Source: Myxococcus hansupus (GTDB taxonomy: Bacteria > Myxococcota > Myxococcia > Myxococcales > Myxococcaceae). Taken from it: a stretch of 64,000 bases of DNA. The position numbers and the translations under genes were made by a program. Below the pieces are notes generated by a model. That model was not told the DNA's origin and ran no database searches. It was given only the letters and a program-made list of their open reading frames with translations. Shown piece by piece: positions 25,493-34,065 of this stretch. Numbering within the stretch: the first letter of the stretch is position 1; every line of letters starts with the position of its first letter. Location of the stretch: positions 8,762,501-8,826,500 of the forward strand of contig NZ_CP012109.1 of NCBI RefSeq assembly GCF_000280925.3. The letters are read 5' to 3'.

Positions 25493-26662
25493 TCAGCCCA
25501 GCCGGCTCCAGAAGGAGCGCTTGGCGGAGATTCGCTCCAGGGCGTGCTGAAGCTCCTCGTCCTGGTCCGCGCGCAGGGCGATGTCCCCCAGGGAGATGAT
25601 GCCGACGATGCAGTCGTCGCGCTCCACCACGGGGATGCGGCGCAGTTGGCGGCGGCCCATCAGCCCGATGACGTCCTGGAGCGTGTCCTCCGGCGTGACG
25701 GCCTCCACGTCATCGGTCATCACGTCCGACACGCGGAGCTGCTCGGGCGAGCGGCTCCCGGTGAAGGCGCGCACCACCAGGTCCCGGTCGGTGACGATGC
25801 CCACCAGCCGGCCCCGCTCGTCGACGATGGGCACGGCGCCGCACGACTCGTCCTTCATGATTTGCGCCACGTCTCGCAGCGGGCTGTCCCGGCGGGCGGT
25901 GCGCACGTTGCGCGTCATCACCTCCCGGGCGGAGAGGGGCTCGTGTTGCCAGCGGCGACCTGCTCGGGACGCGCGCGACTCGGGGCGGCCGCCCGTGGTC
26001 GTGGAGATGGAGGTGCCCGGGCCTTCGTAGCGGTAGGTGGTCTCCTCGGGGCGGCCCGCGACGGCGGTGTAGACGGACATGCCCACGCGCTGGGGACGGT
26101 GGGTGCTCGCCTCGTCGCGGTCCCTGCTCGCGGAGGTGGAGGAGGCGGTGTCCCCGTGGCCGCGGTCCGTGCGGTATCGGGGGCGCGCGTCGCCATGGCG
26201 CATGGGGGCGCGGGCCTCGTGAGGGCCCTGGGGGCGAAAGGGCTCGTCACGGCCTCCGCCGTAGCCGGAGCGGTCCCAGGCCCGGTATTCGGCGTGCTGG
26301 GGGGACAGCTCCACGTCCTGTTCGCCTGAGTCGTACCGGGGCCCCCACCCGTCGGCGTAGCGGCTGTCCCGGTCATCCCGGCCATAGGGGCCGCTGTTCT
26401 CCGGCGGCGCGCCGTGAATCGTGTCCGGCGCGTCGTCCATCTGGGTGCGCGGCTGGGACATGCGCAGGGTGGCCGCGCGGTGGTAGCGGCCCTGCCGGGT
26501 GGAGGACTCCTCGTCGCGAGCGGGGTTCCAGCCGGTGAGGTCGGACTCGGCGCGCTCGCGCGAGCCTGGAGGCGCCACGTCCGGCTCACGGTGGGCGGTG
26601 GGCTCGGCGCGCCGCGCGCCCGAGGTTTCGTCCCTGCCGTCGTCCATGCTTCTGTGGGCCAT
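25493..26662 (-). CDS. paired CBS-domain protein with long disordered N-terminus
   Basis: Of 389 residues, the first 240 are Arg/Asp/Ser/Gly-rich and probably disordered. Residues 245-375 form a CBS pair: LSAREVMTRNVRTARRDSPL...GAVPIVDERGRLVGIVTDRDL, then VSDVMTDDVEAVTPEDTLQD...RRIPVVERDDCIVGIISLGD. CBS pairs bind adenosyl nucleotides and gate other activities. No effector domain is attached. ATG 26662 follows GAGGACTGAC. The gene lies 110 bases downstream of two ArsA-type ATPases on the same strand and may be co-transcribed. Confidence 0.9.
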   Translation of the reverse strand: MAHRSMDDGRDETSGARRAEPTAHREPDVAPPGSRERAESDLTGWNPARDEESSTRQGRYHRAATLRMSQPRTQMDDAPDTIHGAPPENSGPYGRDDRDSRYADGWGPRYDSGEQDVELSPQHAEYRAWDRSGYGGGRDEPFRPQGPHEARAPMRHGDARPRYRTDRGHGDTASSTSASRDRDEASTHRPQRVGMSVYTAVAGRPEETTYRYEGPGTSISTTTGGRPESRASRAGRRWQHEPLSAREVMTRNVRTARRDSPLRDVAQIMKDESCGAVPIVDERGRLVGIVTDRDLVVRAFTGSRSPEQLRVSDVMTDDVEAVTPEDTLQDVIGLMGRRQLRRIPVVERDDCIVGIISLGDIALRADQDEELQHALERISAKRSFWSRLG

Positions 26663-26772
26663 GTCAGTCCTCGCGCGAAGTCGGGTTCAAACAGCAACGC
26701 TGGTGGTGGTGGGGTGCGCCTCCAAGGGGCGGGCGGCCGGGCGGGCGGGTGCCCGTTTCCCAGTGCCCCGGT

Positions 26773-27897
26773 TCATCCGGCGGACAGGGCGTCTCCCAGG
26801 CGCACGAGTCCGCTGAACTCCTCCAGCTCCGCGCCGGTGTCTGGTGCGGCCACCGCGAGCGCGCCAGGGGGCAGGTGCTCGGCGAGGCGGTGGAGCAGGG
26901 CGAGGTGCGCCGCCGAGCGGGACTGCTCGGCGGTGGCCATGCGGGACAGCGCCTTCACGGCGCTCTCCGCGTGGCGGTCTCCCTTCGCGTGCTCCAGGAG
27001 GGCTTCCGGGGCCGTCAGCACGTCGTCGTGCGCCCAGCTCCGGTTCAGCACGTATCCGGCGAAGGGGAGCCCGCGCGCCGCCAGCGCCTCGCGGAACCAG
27101 GCCGCCTCGTGGAGGGAGGTGGTCTCCGGGGAGGTCACCAGCAGGAAGCCCGCGTCGGGCGAGGCGAGCCGCGACCGCAGTCGCTCCGTGTGCAGGCGCA
27201 TGCCCGCGAAGAGACCTCCGAAGGCGCCGATGAAGCCGCGCAGCTCGTGGGTGAAGTGGGTGCCGAAGACGCCGGAGAGGACGCGGTCCACCACGGCCTG
27301 GGCGCCGTGCCACAGCCGCCCGCTCCGGGCGTGCCGCTCCGGGGCGAAGAGCGACACGATGCGGTCGTCCAGGAAGCGCGCCAGTCGGCCCGGGGCGTCC
27401 AGGAAGTCCAGCGCGTGCCGGCTGGGGGGCGTGTCGAGGAGGATGAGCTCGTAGCGGTGTTCGGAGAGGAAGGCGTCCAGGGCCTCGGCGGCGGCGTACT
27501 CCTGCACGCCCGCGACGAGTTCGGAGAGGAAGCGATAGAGGCGGTGTTCGACAATCGCGCGCGCGGCGTCGGGGGAGGGCGCGAGCCGGAACACCATGCG
27601 TTCGAAGACGGCGCGCGGGTCGAGCATCCACACGTCCAGTCGTCCCGGGCCTGGGGGCTCGTGGGGGAAGAGGCGCTCGGGAGGGACGGGGGTGGGCTTC
27701 GTGCCGCTCTCTTGCAGGCCCATGGTCTCCGCGAGCCTGCGCGCCGGGTCGATGGTGAGCACCAGCACCTTGCGGCCCGCGCGCGCGGCGGCGACACCCA
27801 GGGCCGCGGCCGTGGTCGTCTTGCCCACGCCGCCCGCGCCACACAGCACGATGACGCGTTTGGTGAGCAGCAATTGGCGCAAGTCTCCATCGCTCAT
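26773..27897 (-). CDS. ArsA/Get3-family ATPase (first of two)
   Basis: The 374-residue soluble ATPase has a deviant Walker A GAGGVGKTTTAAALG near residue 22, a switch-type TIDPARRLAETMG and a Walker B-like ELILLDTPPSRHALDFLDAP. These are hallmarks of the ArsA/Get3 group within the SIMIBI P-loop class. Such proteins act as dimers in arsenite extrusion or tail-anchored protein targeting; no arsenic gene is near, so the role is open. ATG 27897 is chosen because the Walker motif then sits at the normal distance. The next gene upstream is a divergent relative, so the pair may form a heterodimer. Confidence 0.9.
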   Translation of the reverse strand: MSDGDLRQLLLTKRVIVLCGAGGVGKTTTAAALGVAAARAGRKVLVLTIDPARRLAETMGLQESGTKPTPVPPERLFPHEPPGPGRLDVWMLDPRAVFERMVFRLAPSPDAARAIVEHRLYRFLSELVAGVQEYAAAEALDAFLSEHRYELILLDTPPSRHALDFLDAPGRLARFLDDRIVSLFAPERHARSGRLWHGAQAVVDRVLSGVFGTHFTHELRGFIGAFGGLFAGMRLHTERLRSRLASPDAGFLLVTSPETTSLHEAAWFREALAARGLPFAGYVLNRSWAHDDVLTAPEALLEHAKGDRHAESAVKALSRMATAEQSRSAAHLALLHRLAEHLPPGALAVAAPDTGAELEEFSGLVRLGDALSAG

Positions 27898-27997
27898 GGC
27901 GTCTGCCTCGCGGAGGCACAGGGGTGCTCTCCTGGTTTGTGCGTGCCGCCCGAGTGAGTCAGTCCGCGGATGCGCGCATCCATCAACTCGCCCAGGC

Positions 27998-28957
27998 TCA
28001 CGGCAGCGCCTCCTGCCACAGTGCATCCTCACGCCGTGGCGCGAAGGTCTCCGCGAGCGCCTCCGCCAGCGCCGGACCCGTAACGGACAGCTCCGGCAAC
28101 GTCAGCAGCGGCGCGCGCAGCTCGCGGCGCAAGCGAACCGACGCGGCGTGCGCGCGGTCCAGCCGTGCCAGTGCATGCGCGCCCTGATGCGGCCCATGCA
28201 CCGCGAGCAGCCGGTTCAGCGCGGCGCGCGACTCCACCGTGAAGGGGTCTTCCGGCATCCGGTTGAGGACCGCGACGGACAAGGGCAGCTCCAGTCGCCG
28301 CAGCTCCGAGGCCACATGGAGCGACTCGCTGACGGGCAGCGGCTCCGGCAGGCTCGTGAGCACCACGGCGGTGCGCACCGGGTCCTGGAGGAAGTCGAGC
28401 CCCTCACGCACATCACGCCCGATGGGCCCTCCGGGCATCAACGCCAGCACCCGCTGGGGCAGCGCCGCCAGCGCCAGCGCATGGCCCGTGGCGGGCAGGT
28501 CCACCACGGTCAGCGGGTGCGCATACCGCCCATCCGGCCGCGTGTGCCGCAGCAGCGTGAGCATCTGGTACATCAAGCCCATCTCCCGCAGCGCGGGGCC
28601 CGCCTCCAGGAAGCGGCGCAAAGCGCGGGTGCGCAGGGCGGCCTCGGCCAGCCACCGCGCGGGCAGGGCCTTCTCCAGGAAGTGCCGGTGGCCCTCGGCC
28701 GCGGACAGCCTCACGAAGTTCAACCCGGGCCGCACGCGCGTCACGCGGGGCCCCACATCGCGAGCGCCCACGAGCGCGGCGAGCGGCGACGGCCCGTCCT
28801 CCTCGGGCGACAGCTCCGCCAGCAGCACCGTGCGTCCTGCCCGGGCGGCGGCCACGGCGAGCGCCGCGGCCAGGGTGGTCTTCCCCACGCCGCCCTTGCC
28901 CGACACGAGCAGGACACGCTTCTCCCAGAGGGCTTCGAGCACCGGCCACCGTCCCAT
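27998..28957 (-). CDS. ArsA/Get3-family ATPase (second, divergent)
   Basis: The 319-residue protein has a canonical GKGGVGKTTLAAALAVAAAR at about residues 20-39, VLLAELSPEED in place of the usual (T/D)xDPA switch, and LTVVDLPATGHALALAALPQ as Walker B/switch II. It is clearly related to, but divergent from, the downstream ATPase, from which it is separated by 100 bases. The missing DPA switch may alter hydrolysis. The start is uncertain: ATG 28957 gives a compact protein, while an in-frame GTG at 29041 would add 28 Pro/Arg-rich residues. Confidence 0.85.
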   Translation of the reverse strand: MGRWPVLEALWEKRVLLVSGKGGVGKTTLAAALAVAAARAGRTVLLAELSPEEDGPSPLAALVGARDVGPRVTRVRPGLNFVRLSAAEGHRHFLEKALPARWLAEAALRTRALRRFLEAGPALREMGLMYQMLTLLRHTRPDGRYAHPLTVVDLPATGHALALAALPQRVLALMPGGPIGRDVREGLDFLQDPVRTAVVLTSLPEPLPVSESLHVASELRRLELPLSVAVLNRMPEDPFTVESRAALNRLLAVHGPHQGAHALARLDRAHAASVRLRRELRAPLLTLPELSVTGPALAEALAETFAPRREDALWQEALP

Positions 28958-29080
28958 CGCAGCGCCGGCACCGCGCGCTGGTCTCAACACGGTGAGGAAG
29001 GCCCGGCCTGGGGACAACCGTGGCCCCGGTGGGGAGGCCACGGGAGCGCGTCCGCTCGCGTGCCTGGCCGGCGCGCCGGC

Positions 29081-30301
29081 CTACAGCGCCTCGATGACCT
29101 TCTTCACCCGCTCGAACGCCCAGTCGAGTTCCTCCTGCGTGACGACCAGCGGCGGCGTGAGCCGGATGACGAAGTCATGCGTCTCCTTGCAGAGCATGCC
29201 CTCCGCCATCAACGCCTCGCACGCGGGCCGGGCGGGAATGTCCAGCTCGATGCCCACCATCATCCCGCGCCCCCGCACCTCCACGATGTGCGGACTCTGG
29301 AGCGTCTTCAGCCGGGCGAGGAACGCCTGGCCCAGCGTGGCGGAGCGCTCCACCAGCTTCTCGTCGCGAAGCACGTCCAGCGCCGTGCGCGCCACCGCGC
29401 AGCCCAGCGGGTTGCCGCCGTACGTGCTGCCGTGTTCACCGGGCTGGAGTACGCCCATGACCTCGTCATCCGCCATCACCGCGGAGACAGGGTAGAAGCC
29501 GCCCGACAGCGCCTTGCCCACGACGATGGCGTCGGGCCGGACGTCCTCGTGCTGGAACGCGAACATCTTCCCCGTGCGCCCCAGGCCCGTCTGGATTTCG
29601 TCCACCATGAACAACACCTTGTTCTCACGGCAGAGCGCGGCCACCTGCTTCAGGTAGCCGTCCTTCGGAATCAGCACGCCGGCCTCGGCCTGGATGGGCT
29701 CCATCAGCACGGCGCAGGTGTTGGGCGTGATGGCGCGCCGCAGGGCCTCCACGTCGTCGTAGGGCACCACGGTGAAGCCCGGGGTGAAGGGGCCAAAGCC
29801 CTTCCGGTAGCGCGGCTCGCTGGAGAAGCTGATGAGGCTGATGGTGCGGCCGTGGAAGTTGTTCTCGAAGACGATGACCTCCGCGCGGTCCTCGGGGATG
29901 CCCTTCACCGTGTGGCCCCACTTGCGCGCCAGCTTGATGGCCGTCTCGCACGCCTCCGCGCCGGAGTTCATCGGCAGCGCGCGGCTCAAGCCGGAGATGT
30001 CCCGCAGCGCCTTGTACAGGTGCGGAAGCTGGTCGTTGCGGAAGGCGCGCGACGTCAACGTCACCTTCGCGGCCTGCTCGCGCAACGTCTCCAGGATGCG
30101 CGGGTGGCAGTGGCCCTGGTTCACCGCCGAGTACGCGCTCAGGCAGTCCATGTACTTGCGGCCCTCCACGTCATGCACCCAGACGCCCTCGCCACGTTCG
30201 ATGACGAGGTCCAGCGGGTGGTAGTTGTGGGCGCCGTAGCGTTCCTCCAACTCGATGTACTCGCGGGTGGAGAGATGGGGCGTGGCGTGCTCGGCGCTCA
30301 T
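29081..30301 (-). CDS. rocD: ornithine--oxo-acid aminotransferase
   Basis: A class III PLP aminotransferase of 406 residues that converts ornithine and 2-oxoglutarate into glutamate semialdehyde and glutamate. Family features are YSAVNQGHCHPRI, NSGAEACETAIKLARKWG, FHGRTISLISFS, EPIQAEAGVLIP, the cofactor Asp in LFMVDEIQTGLGRTG, the Schiff-base Lys in VGKALSGGFYPVSAV, and HGSTYGGNPLGCAVA. The NQGHCHP form points to ornithine over N-acetylornithine or 4-aminobutyrate. It lies upstream of the ArsA pair on the same strand. Its own upstream region (30302-30575, 274 bases) holds no gene. Confidence 0.93.
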   Translation of the reverse strand: MSAEHATPHLSTREYIELEERYGAHNYHPLDLVIERGEGVWVHDVEGRKYMDCLSAYSAVNQGHCHPRILETLREQAAKVTLTSRAFRNDQLPHLYKALRDISGLSRALPMNSGAEACETAIKLARKWGHTVKGIPEDRAEVIVFENNFHGRTISLISFSSEPRYRKGFGPFTPGFTVVPYDDVEALRRAITPNTCAVLMEPIQAEAGVLIPKDGYLKQVAALCRENKVLFMVDEIQTGLGRTGKMFAFQHEDVRPDAIVVGKALSGGFYPVSAVMADDEVMGVLQPGEHGSTYGGNPLGCAVARTALDVLRDEKLVERSATLGQAFLARLKTLQSPHIVEVRGRGMMVGIELDIPARPACEALMAEGMLCKETHDFVIRLTPPLVVTQEELDWAFERVKKVIEAL

Positions 30302-30575
30302 GGCGGCCTCGGGGGCATGAGGTGGGCGCGACGGGGCGGGAGAGCCAGGCTCACCACACCCCGTGTATCGGAGTGACTGCGCGGCGTGCGCGAGTCCACG
30401 GGTCCGACACGGACGCGGACATCCGCGTCGCGATGATGGCCGCGTCACTCTCGATGATGTGCCCCACCATGTCCACGACTGGCTGGCCCTCGGCGGGCCT
30501 CCCACCAAGACGTGGCGCGTCATCCCGTTGCGGAGTGGACACACGCGCCACGCCCGCCGCACCGCGGCCGCACGC

Positions 30576-31258
30576 TCAGTGGACGGACCAGCGCTCGGCG
30601 ATCTCCTCGCACGCGAGCACCACGTCGCTCAGCCGCCGGATGTGCGCGCGCGGCGCGGTGAAGACGGTGCCCGCGAACACGTCCACCACCTGGATGAGGC
30701 GGTGGTCGCACGGACCGAGCGGACACAGGTGTTGCTCCGTGAAGCGCTGGAGCAGCGTGCCGATGTATTGCCCCGAGCGCTCGTCCAGGGGCTGGTGCTT
30801 GGAGAAGTAGAGCTTCATCAGCCCCACGCGCGCGTTGCCATGTCTGTCCATGCGCTGGAGCACGACCTCCGGCCGCACGCTGATGGTGACACCCGCCACC
30901 TCCAGCACCGGGGGCTCGGCGCCCACGGCGCTGATGAGCGTCTCCTCCAAATCCAGCCAGGGCACCAGGTCCGCGAAGCGCTCCAGCGCCTCCGAACACA
31001 GTTGCAGCCGCTGCGCCTCGAACTCCGTCTGGGGCACGCTGCACGCGAAGCGGCGCTGATGCTCGCGGAGGATGGATACATCCAGTCCCCGGCAGAGGAA
31101 GTCCGTAATCGCATGCGACGCCTCCGGATAGCGCAGGTACTGCTGCTCCGGCGGGTGCTTCTGGTCATGGATGATGCGTTTGCGACGCGCGGGCGTGGCG
31201 GTGAGGTACTCCCCAGCTTGTTCACGGACACGCGCGGCAGTTCACGGATTTCCGCCAT
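30576..31258 (-). pseudogene. conserved-type hypothetical gene broken by a one-base deletion in a C-run
   Basis: The minus-strand start ATG 31258 gives MAEIRELPRVSVNKLG. The frame then turns into low-complexity nonsense (STSPPRPRVANASSM). Inserting one G after codon LG restores EYLTATPARRKRIIHDQKHP, EQQYLRYPEASHAITDFLCR and continues without break to the stop at 30576, including GLMKLYFSKHQPLDERSGQY. The break coincides with the run CCCC at 31211-31214 (five needed). The downstream frame has no good start between the break and GTG 31037. The restored product is about 227 residues of unknown function. Either the gene is inactivated or the run is one base short by sequencing error. Confidence 0.8.
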
Positions 31259-31475
31259 GGAATCGCTCCCCCTGGGTGCTGGCGAATGAGCACACAGTAC
31301 AGAGGGGGGCTGACATGGAATGGGCCGCGTGAGTGCTTGAAATCAGGGAGACAACGGGCCGCGTAGGTCGGCACCGCGCGAGGTGACGTCTCGCGGTGGG
31401 TACGGGTTCCGGGATGGGCCGGGGCGGGGGCCGCTCGAAGCGTGTGAGGCTTTCGAAGCGGCCCCGCGCGCGCGC

Positions 31476-31781
31476 TCATTCCCTGCTGGGTTCGCCTTCG
31501 GGGTAGGCGCTCCAATAGGTCTCGGGAAGGGGGTTGGTGCCCGCGTCGCTGCGCGGTCCATCGCCGTCGCCAATCTCATCCAGGATGGCGCCCGGCGTGC
31601 GCTCCGTCGGGTCGATGGTGCGCATGTGCCCCGGGGACGCCTGTTCCTCGCTGTCCGCCGCGTTGCGTTCCTGTTCGTTCGTTTCCTGCTCCGGAGTGGG
31701 GTGCCGCGGTTCCTCCGTACGGCCGTAGTAATCCTCGGGTGGCTGGATGCCCGGCTGGTGCTGCTTGTCGCGCTGAGCCAT
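31476..31781 (-). CDS. small acidic disordered protein
   Basis: The 101-residue protein is rich in Glu, Gln, Pro and Asp (MAQRDKQHQPGIQPPEDYYG...), with no hydrophobic segment; it is probably disordered. No family was recognised. The start is supported by a good GGAGGG site eight bases upstream. It is divergent from the zinc-ribbon gene at 31924. Confidence 0.7.
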   Translation of the reverse strand: MAQRDKQHQPGIQPPEDYYGRTEEPRHPTPEQETNEQERNAADSEEQASPGHMRTIDPTERTPGAILDEIGDGDGPRSDAGTNPLPETYWSAYPEGEPSRE

Positions 31782-31923
31782 GGTGGATTCCCTCCGTCAG
31801 GGTACGTTCGGGACGAGGAATGCTGGAGGCAACCCGCCTCGCGCGTCCGTATCTCCGGAAGGCGAGCAGGCAAGCGGGCGGACGGCATGGACCTTCCCGC
31901 CCGGATGCGCCAAGACTCCGGCG

Positions 31924-32880
31924 ATGGCCGAGCCCACGCAGACCCGACAGCCGTCTTCCTCCCTGACGGAGCCGCTGCTCCACCTGGGATGCCAGTCCTG
32001 CGGCGCGCGCCTGGTGTTGGAGCCCGCGCTGCGGACCACCCGGTGCCCGTATTGCGCCGCGCCCGCGGTGGTGGAGCGCCCGCCCGTGGCCGGCGTGCCC
32101 GAGCCCGTCTTCGCCCTGGGCTTCGCGCTGACGCACACCACGGCGAAGGAGCATGTGTCGCGGTGGTTGCGTTCCCGCAGCCGCTTCACGCGGTCGGGCA
32201 TCCGCTCCGCGTCACCGGGCGAGGTGAAAGGCGTGTACGTGCCCGCGTACCTCTACAGCGTGCTGGCGCAGGCGCGCTACCGGGCCTCCATTGGTGAGAA
32301 CTACCAGGAGACGGAGACGTACACGGCGACGGAGAACGGGAAGACGGTGACCCGCACGCGCACGGTGACGCGCACCGAGTGGCGCCCGCTGGAGGGCGAG
32401 CTCTCCGGCTACGTGGCGGACGTGCTCGTCACCGCGTCGAAGGGGTTGCAGAACGCGGAGCTGGAGGCGCTGGAGCCCTTCGACCTGCGCGCCATGGCCC
32501 GCTACACGCCCGCGCTCATCTCCGGCTGGATGGCGGAGGAGCCCTCGCTCACCCTGGCGGAGTGTCAGGCGTTGGCCCGGAAGGAAGCGGTGGACCGCGT
32601 GGGCGTGAAGCTGACGCGCTTCATGCCAGGGGACTCGTATCGGGGATTGGAGCACCAGGCGCGCCTGGAGTGGGAAGCGCTCGACGTGTGCCTGCTGCCG
32701 GTCTGGGTGTTGGCGGTGAAGTACGCGGAGGACGCGCCGCCGCTGCGGGTGCTGGTGAATGGCCAGACGGGCGCGGTGCACGGCAAGGCGCCCAGCTCTC
32801 CCTGGAAGGTGCTCGTCGCGGTGTTGGGGGTGCTGTTGGTGCTGGCCATGGGGTGGCTGCTCACCTCGGGAGGTGGGTGA
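31924..32880 (+). CDS. zinc-ribbon protein with C-terminal membrane anchor (1 of 2)
   Basis: The 318-residue protein has an N-terminal zinc ribbon CQSCGARLVLEPALRTTRCPYC (residues about 23-44, two CxxC pairs). A long soluble domain follows, in which YVPAYLYSVLAQARYRASIG is notable, and then a C-terminal membrane helix (about 293-313, WKVLVAVLGVLLVLAMGWLL). The soluble part faces the cytoplasm if the ribbon is reduced and metal-loaded; function is unknown. The stop codon overlaps the next start by one base (TGATG). The next gene encodes a protein of the same plan, so the two probably act together. Confidence 0.85.
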   Translation: MAEPTQTRQPSSSLTEPLLHLGCQSCGARLVLEPALRTTRCPYCAAPAVVERPPVAGVPEPVFALGFALTHTTAKEHVSRWLRSRSRFTRSGIRSASPGEVKGVYVPAYLYSVLAQARYRASIGENYQETETYTATENGKTVTRTRTVTRTEWRPLEGELSGYVADVLVTASKGLQNAELEALEPFDLRAMARYTPALISGWMAEEPSLTLAECQALARKEAVDRVGVKLTRFMPGDSYRGLEHQARLEWEALDVCLLPVWVLAVKYAEDAPPLRVLVNGQTGAVHGKAPSSPWKVLVAVLGVLLVLAMGWLLTSGGG

Positions 32881-33851
32881 TGAGCGTGCTGGCCGTGAAG
32901 GTGGAGCCCTGCCAGCGCTGCGACAGCGCCCTGGAGGTGGAGGACCTGCGCTGCCCGGTGTGTGGGCTGACGGCGCCGCCCCCGCCCCAGGTCGCGGTGG
33001 AGCGCGCGCGGGCCCGCGTGGTGCGGTGCGACAGTTGCGGCGCGGCGGTGGAGTACTCGGTGGAGGCGAAGGCGCCCCGGTGTGACTACTGCGGCTCCGT
33101 CACGCACGTGGAGACGACGGCGGACCCGGTGGAGCAGGCGCAGGCGTGGCTGCCCTTCACGGTGGACCCGGAGGCCGCGCGCGGCGCGCTGATGGGCTTC
33201 CTGGGGCGGGGTGGCTTCTTCCGGCCGTCGGGGCTGGCGCGGGAGGCCTCGCTGGAGTCGCTGCGTCCGGTGTGGTGGCCGGCGTGGATGTTCGACGCGG
33301 GCGTGGACGTGAGCTGGACGGCGGATTCGAATGCGGGCGCGCGGCGGTCGGAGTGGGCGCCGCACGCGGGGCGCACCCGCTTCGACTTCGAGGACATCCC
33401 CGTTCCGGCGTCGCGTGGGTTGAAGATGAAGGAGTGCGAGGCGCTCGCGCCCCATTACCAGCGCGGTTCGGCGCGGGACACGCAGGTGGGCCCCGAGGGC
33501 GCGCACGTCGAGCGCTTCGAGTCGACGCGTTCAGGCGCCCGGCGGAGCGTATTGGAAGCGGTGGAGCGGCTGTCCCTCGAGCGGCTCAAGCAGGGCGTCA
33601 TTCCCGGTCGCATCTTCCGGAACATCCACGTGGCGGTGGCGCTGTCCAGCCTGCGCACCCGGCGGCTGGCGCTGCCTGTGTATGTGATGGCGTATCGCTA
33701 CCGGGAGAAGCCGTACCGGGTGCTGGTGCACGGGCAGGACGCGCAGGTGGTGTTGGGCGAGGCGCCCATCTCCGCGTTGCGCGTGGCCGCCGTCGTGCTG
33801 GCCGTGGTGTTGGTGCTCGCGGGCCTGCTGTTCGCGGCGGAGATGCACTGA
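32880..33851 (+). CDS. zinc-ribbon protein with C-terminal membrane anchor (2 of 2)
   Basis: The 323-residue partner of the preceding gene has two zinc ribbons at the N-terminus (CQRCDSALEVEDLRCPVC and CDSCGAAVEYSVEAKAPRCDYC). A soluble domain includes LRPVWWPAWMFDAGVDVSW and GVIPGRIFRNIHVAVALSSL. A C-terminal membrane helix lies at about 297-318. The shared order (ribbon, soluble domain, C-terminal anchor) and the one-base overlap suggest an ancient duplication and a complex. No family name was recognised. Confidence 0.85.
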   Translation: MSVLAVKVEPCQRCDSALEVEDLRCPVCGLTAPPPPQVAVERARARVVRCDSCGAAVEYSVEAKAPRCDYCGSVTHVETTADPVEQAQAWLPFTVDPEAARGALMGFLGRGGFFRPSGLAREASLESLRPVWWPAWMFDAGVDVSWTADSNAGARRSEWAPHAGRTRFDFEDIPVPASRGLKMKECEALAPHYQRGSARDTQVGPEGAHVERFESTRSGARRSVLEAVERLSLERLKQGVIPGRIFRNIHVAVALSSLRTRRLALPVYVMAYRYREKPYRVLVHGQDAQVVLGEAPISALRVAAVVLAVVLVLAGLLFAAEMH

Positions 33852-33894
33852 GCGCCCCGTGACGGAGGAGGCGTCACCGCAGGCCAGGTGGCTC

Positions 33895-34065
33895 CCCCTG
33901 CGCGGCGGAGGCGCTGGCGGGCCGTGACGGCGACGGGGCGGGCATCACGGAACGCTGGGTTTCCCCTGCGCGGCGGAGGCGCTGGCGGGCCGTGACGGCG
34001 ACGGGGCGGGCATCACGGAACGCTGGGTTTCCCCTGCGCGGCGGAGGCGCTGGCGGGCTGTGACG
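33895..34065. repeat. 68-base tandem repeat, 2.5 copies, at the 3' end of the pseudokinase gene
   Basis: Units start at 33895, 33963 and 34031 (CCCCTGCGCGGCGGAGGCGC). The first two are identical over all 68 bases; the third is identical for about the first 27 and then fades. The kinase stop codon (34013-34015) lies inside unit 2. Since 68 is not a multiple of three, each added copy changes the reading frame and hence the protein C-terminus. Confidence 0.92.

Noticed and set aside
26773..28957. Arsenic resistance operon
   Set aside because: The ATPases are ArsA-like, but there is no arsB, arsC, arsR or arsD and no Cys-rich metalloid site was seen.
27596..30376. 926-codon plus-strand frame across the ArsA pair and rocD
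   Set aside because: Crosses three well-supported minus-strand genes and their intergenic gaps; low-complexity antisense composition.
33895..34065. Repeat block as a CRISPR array
   Set aside because: Copies are directly adjacent with no unique spacers and overlap a coding end; no cas genes nearby.
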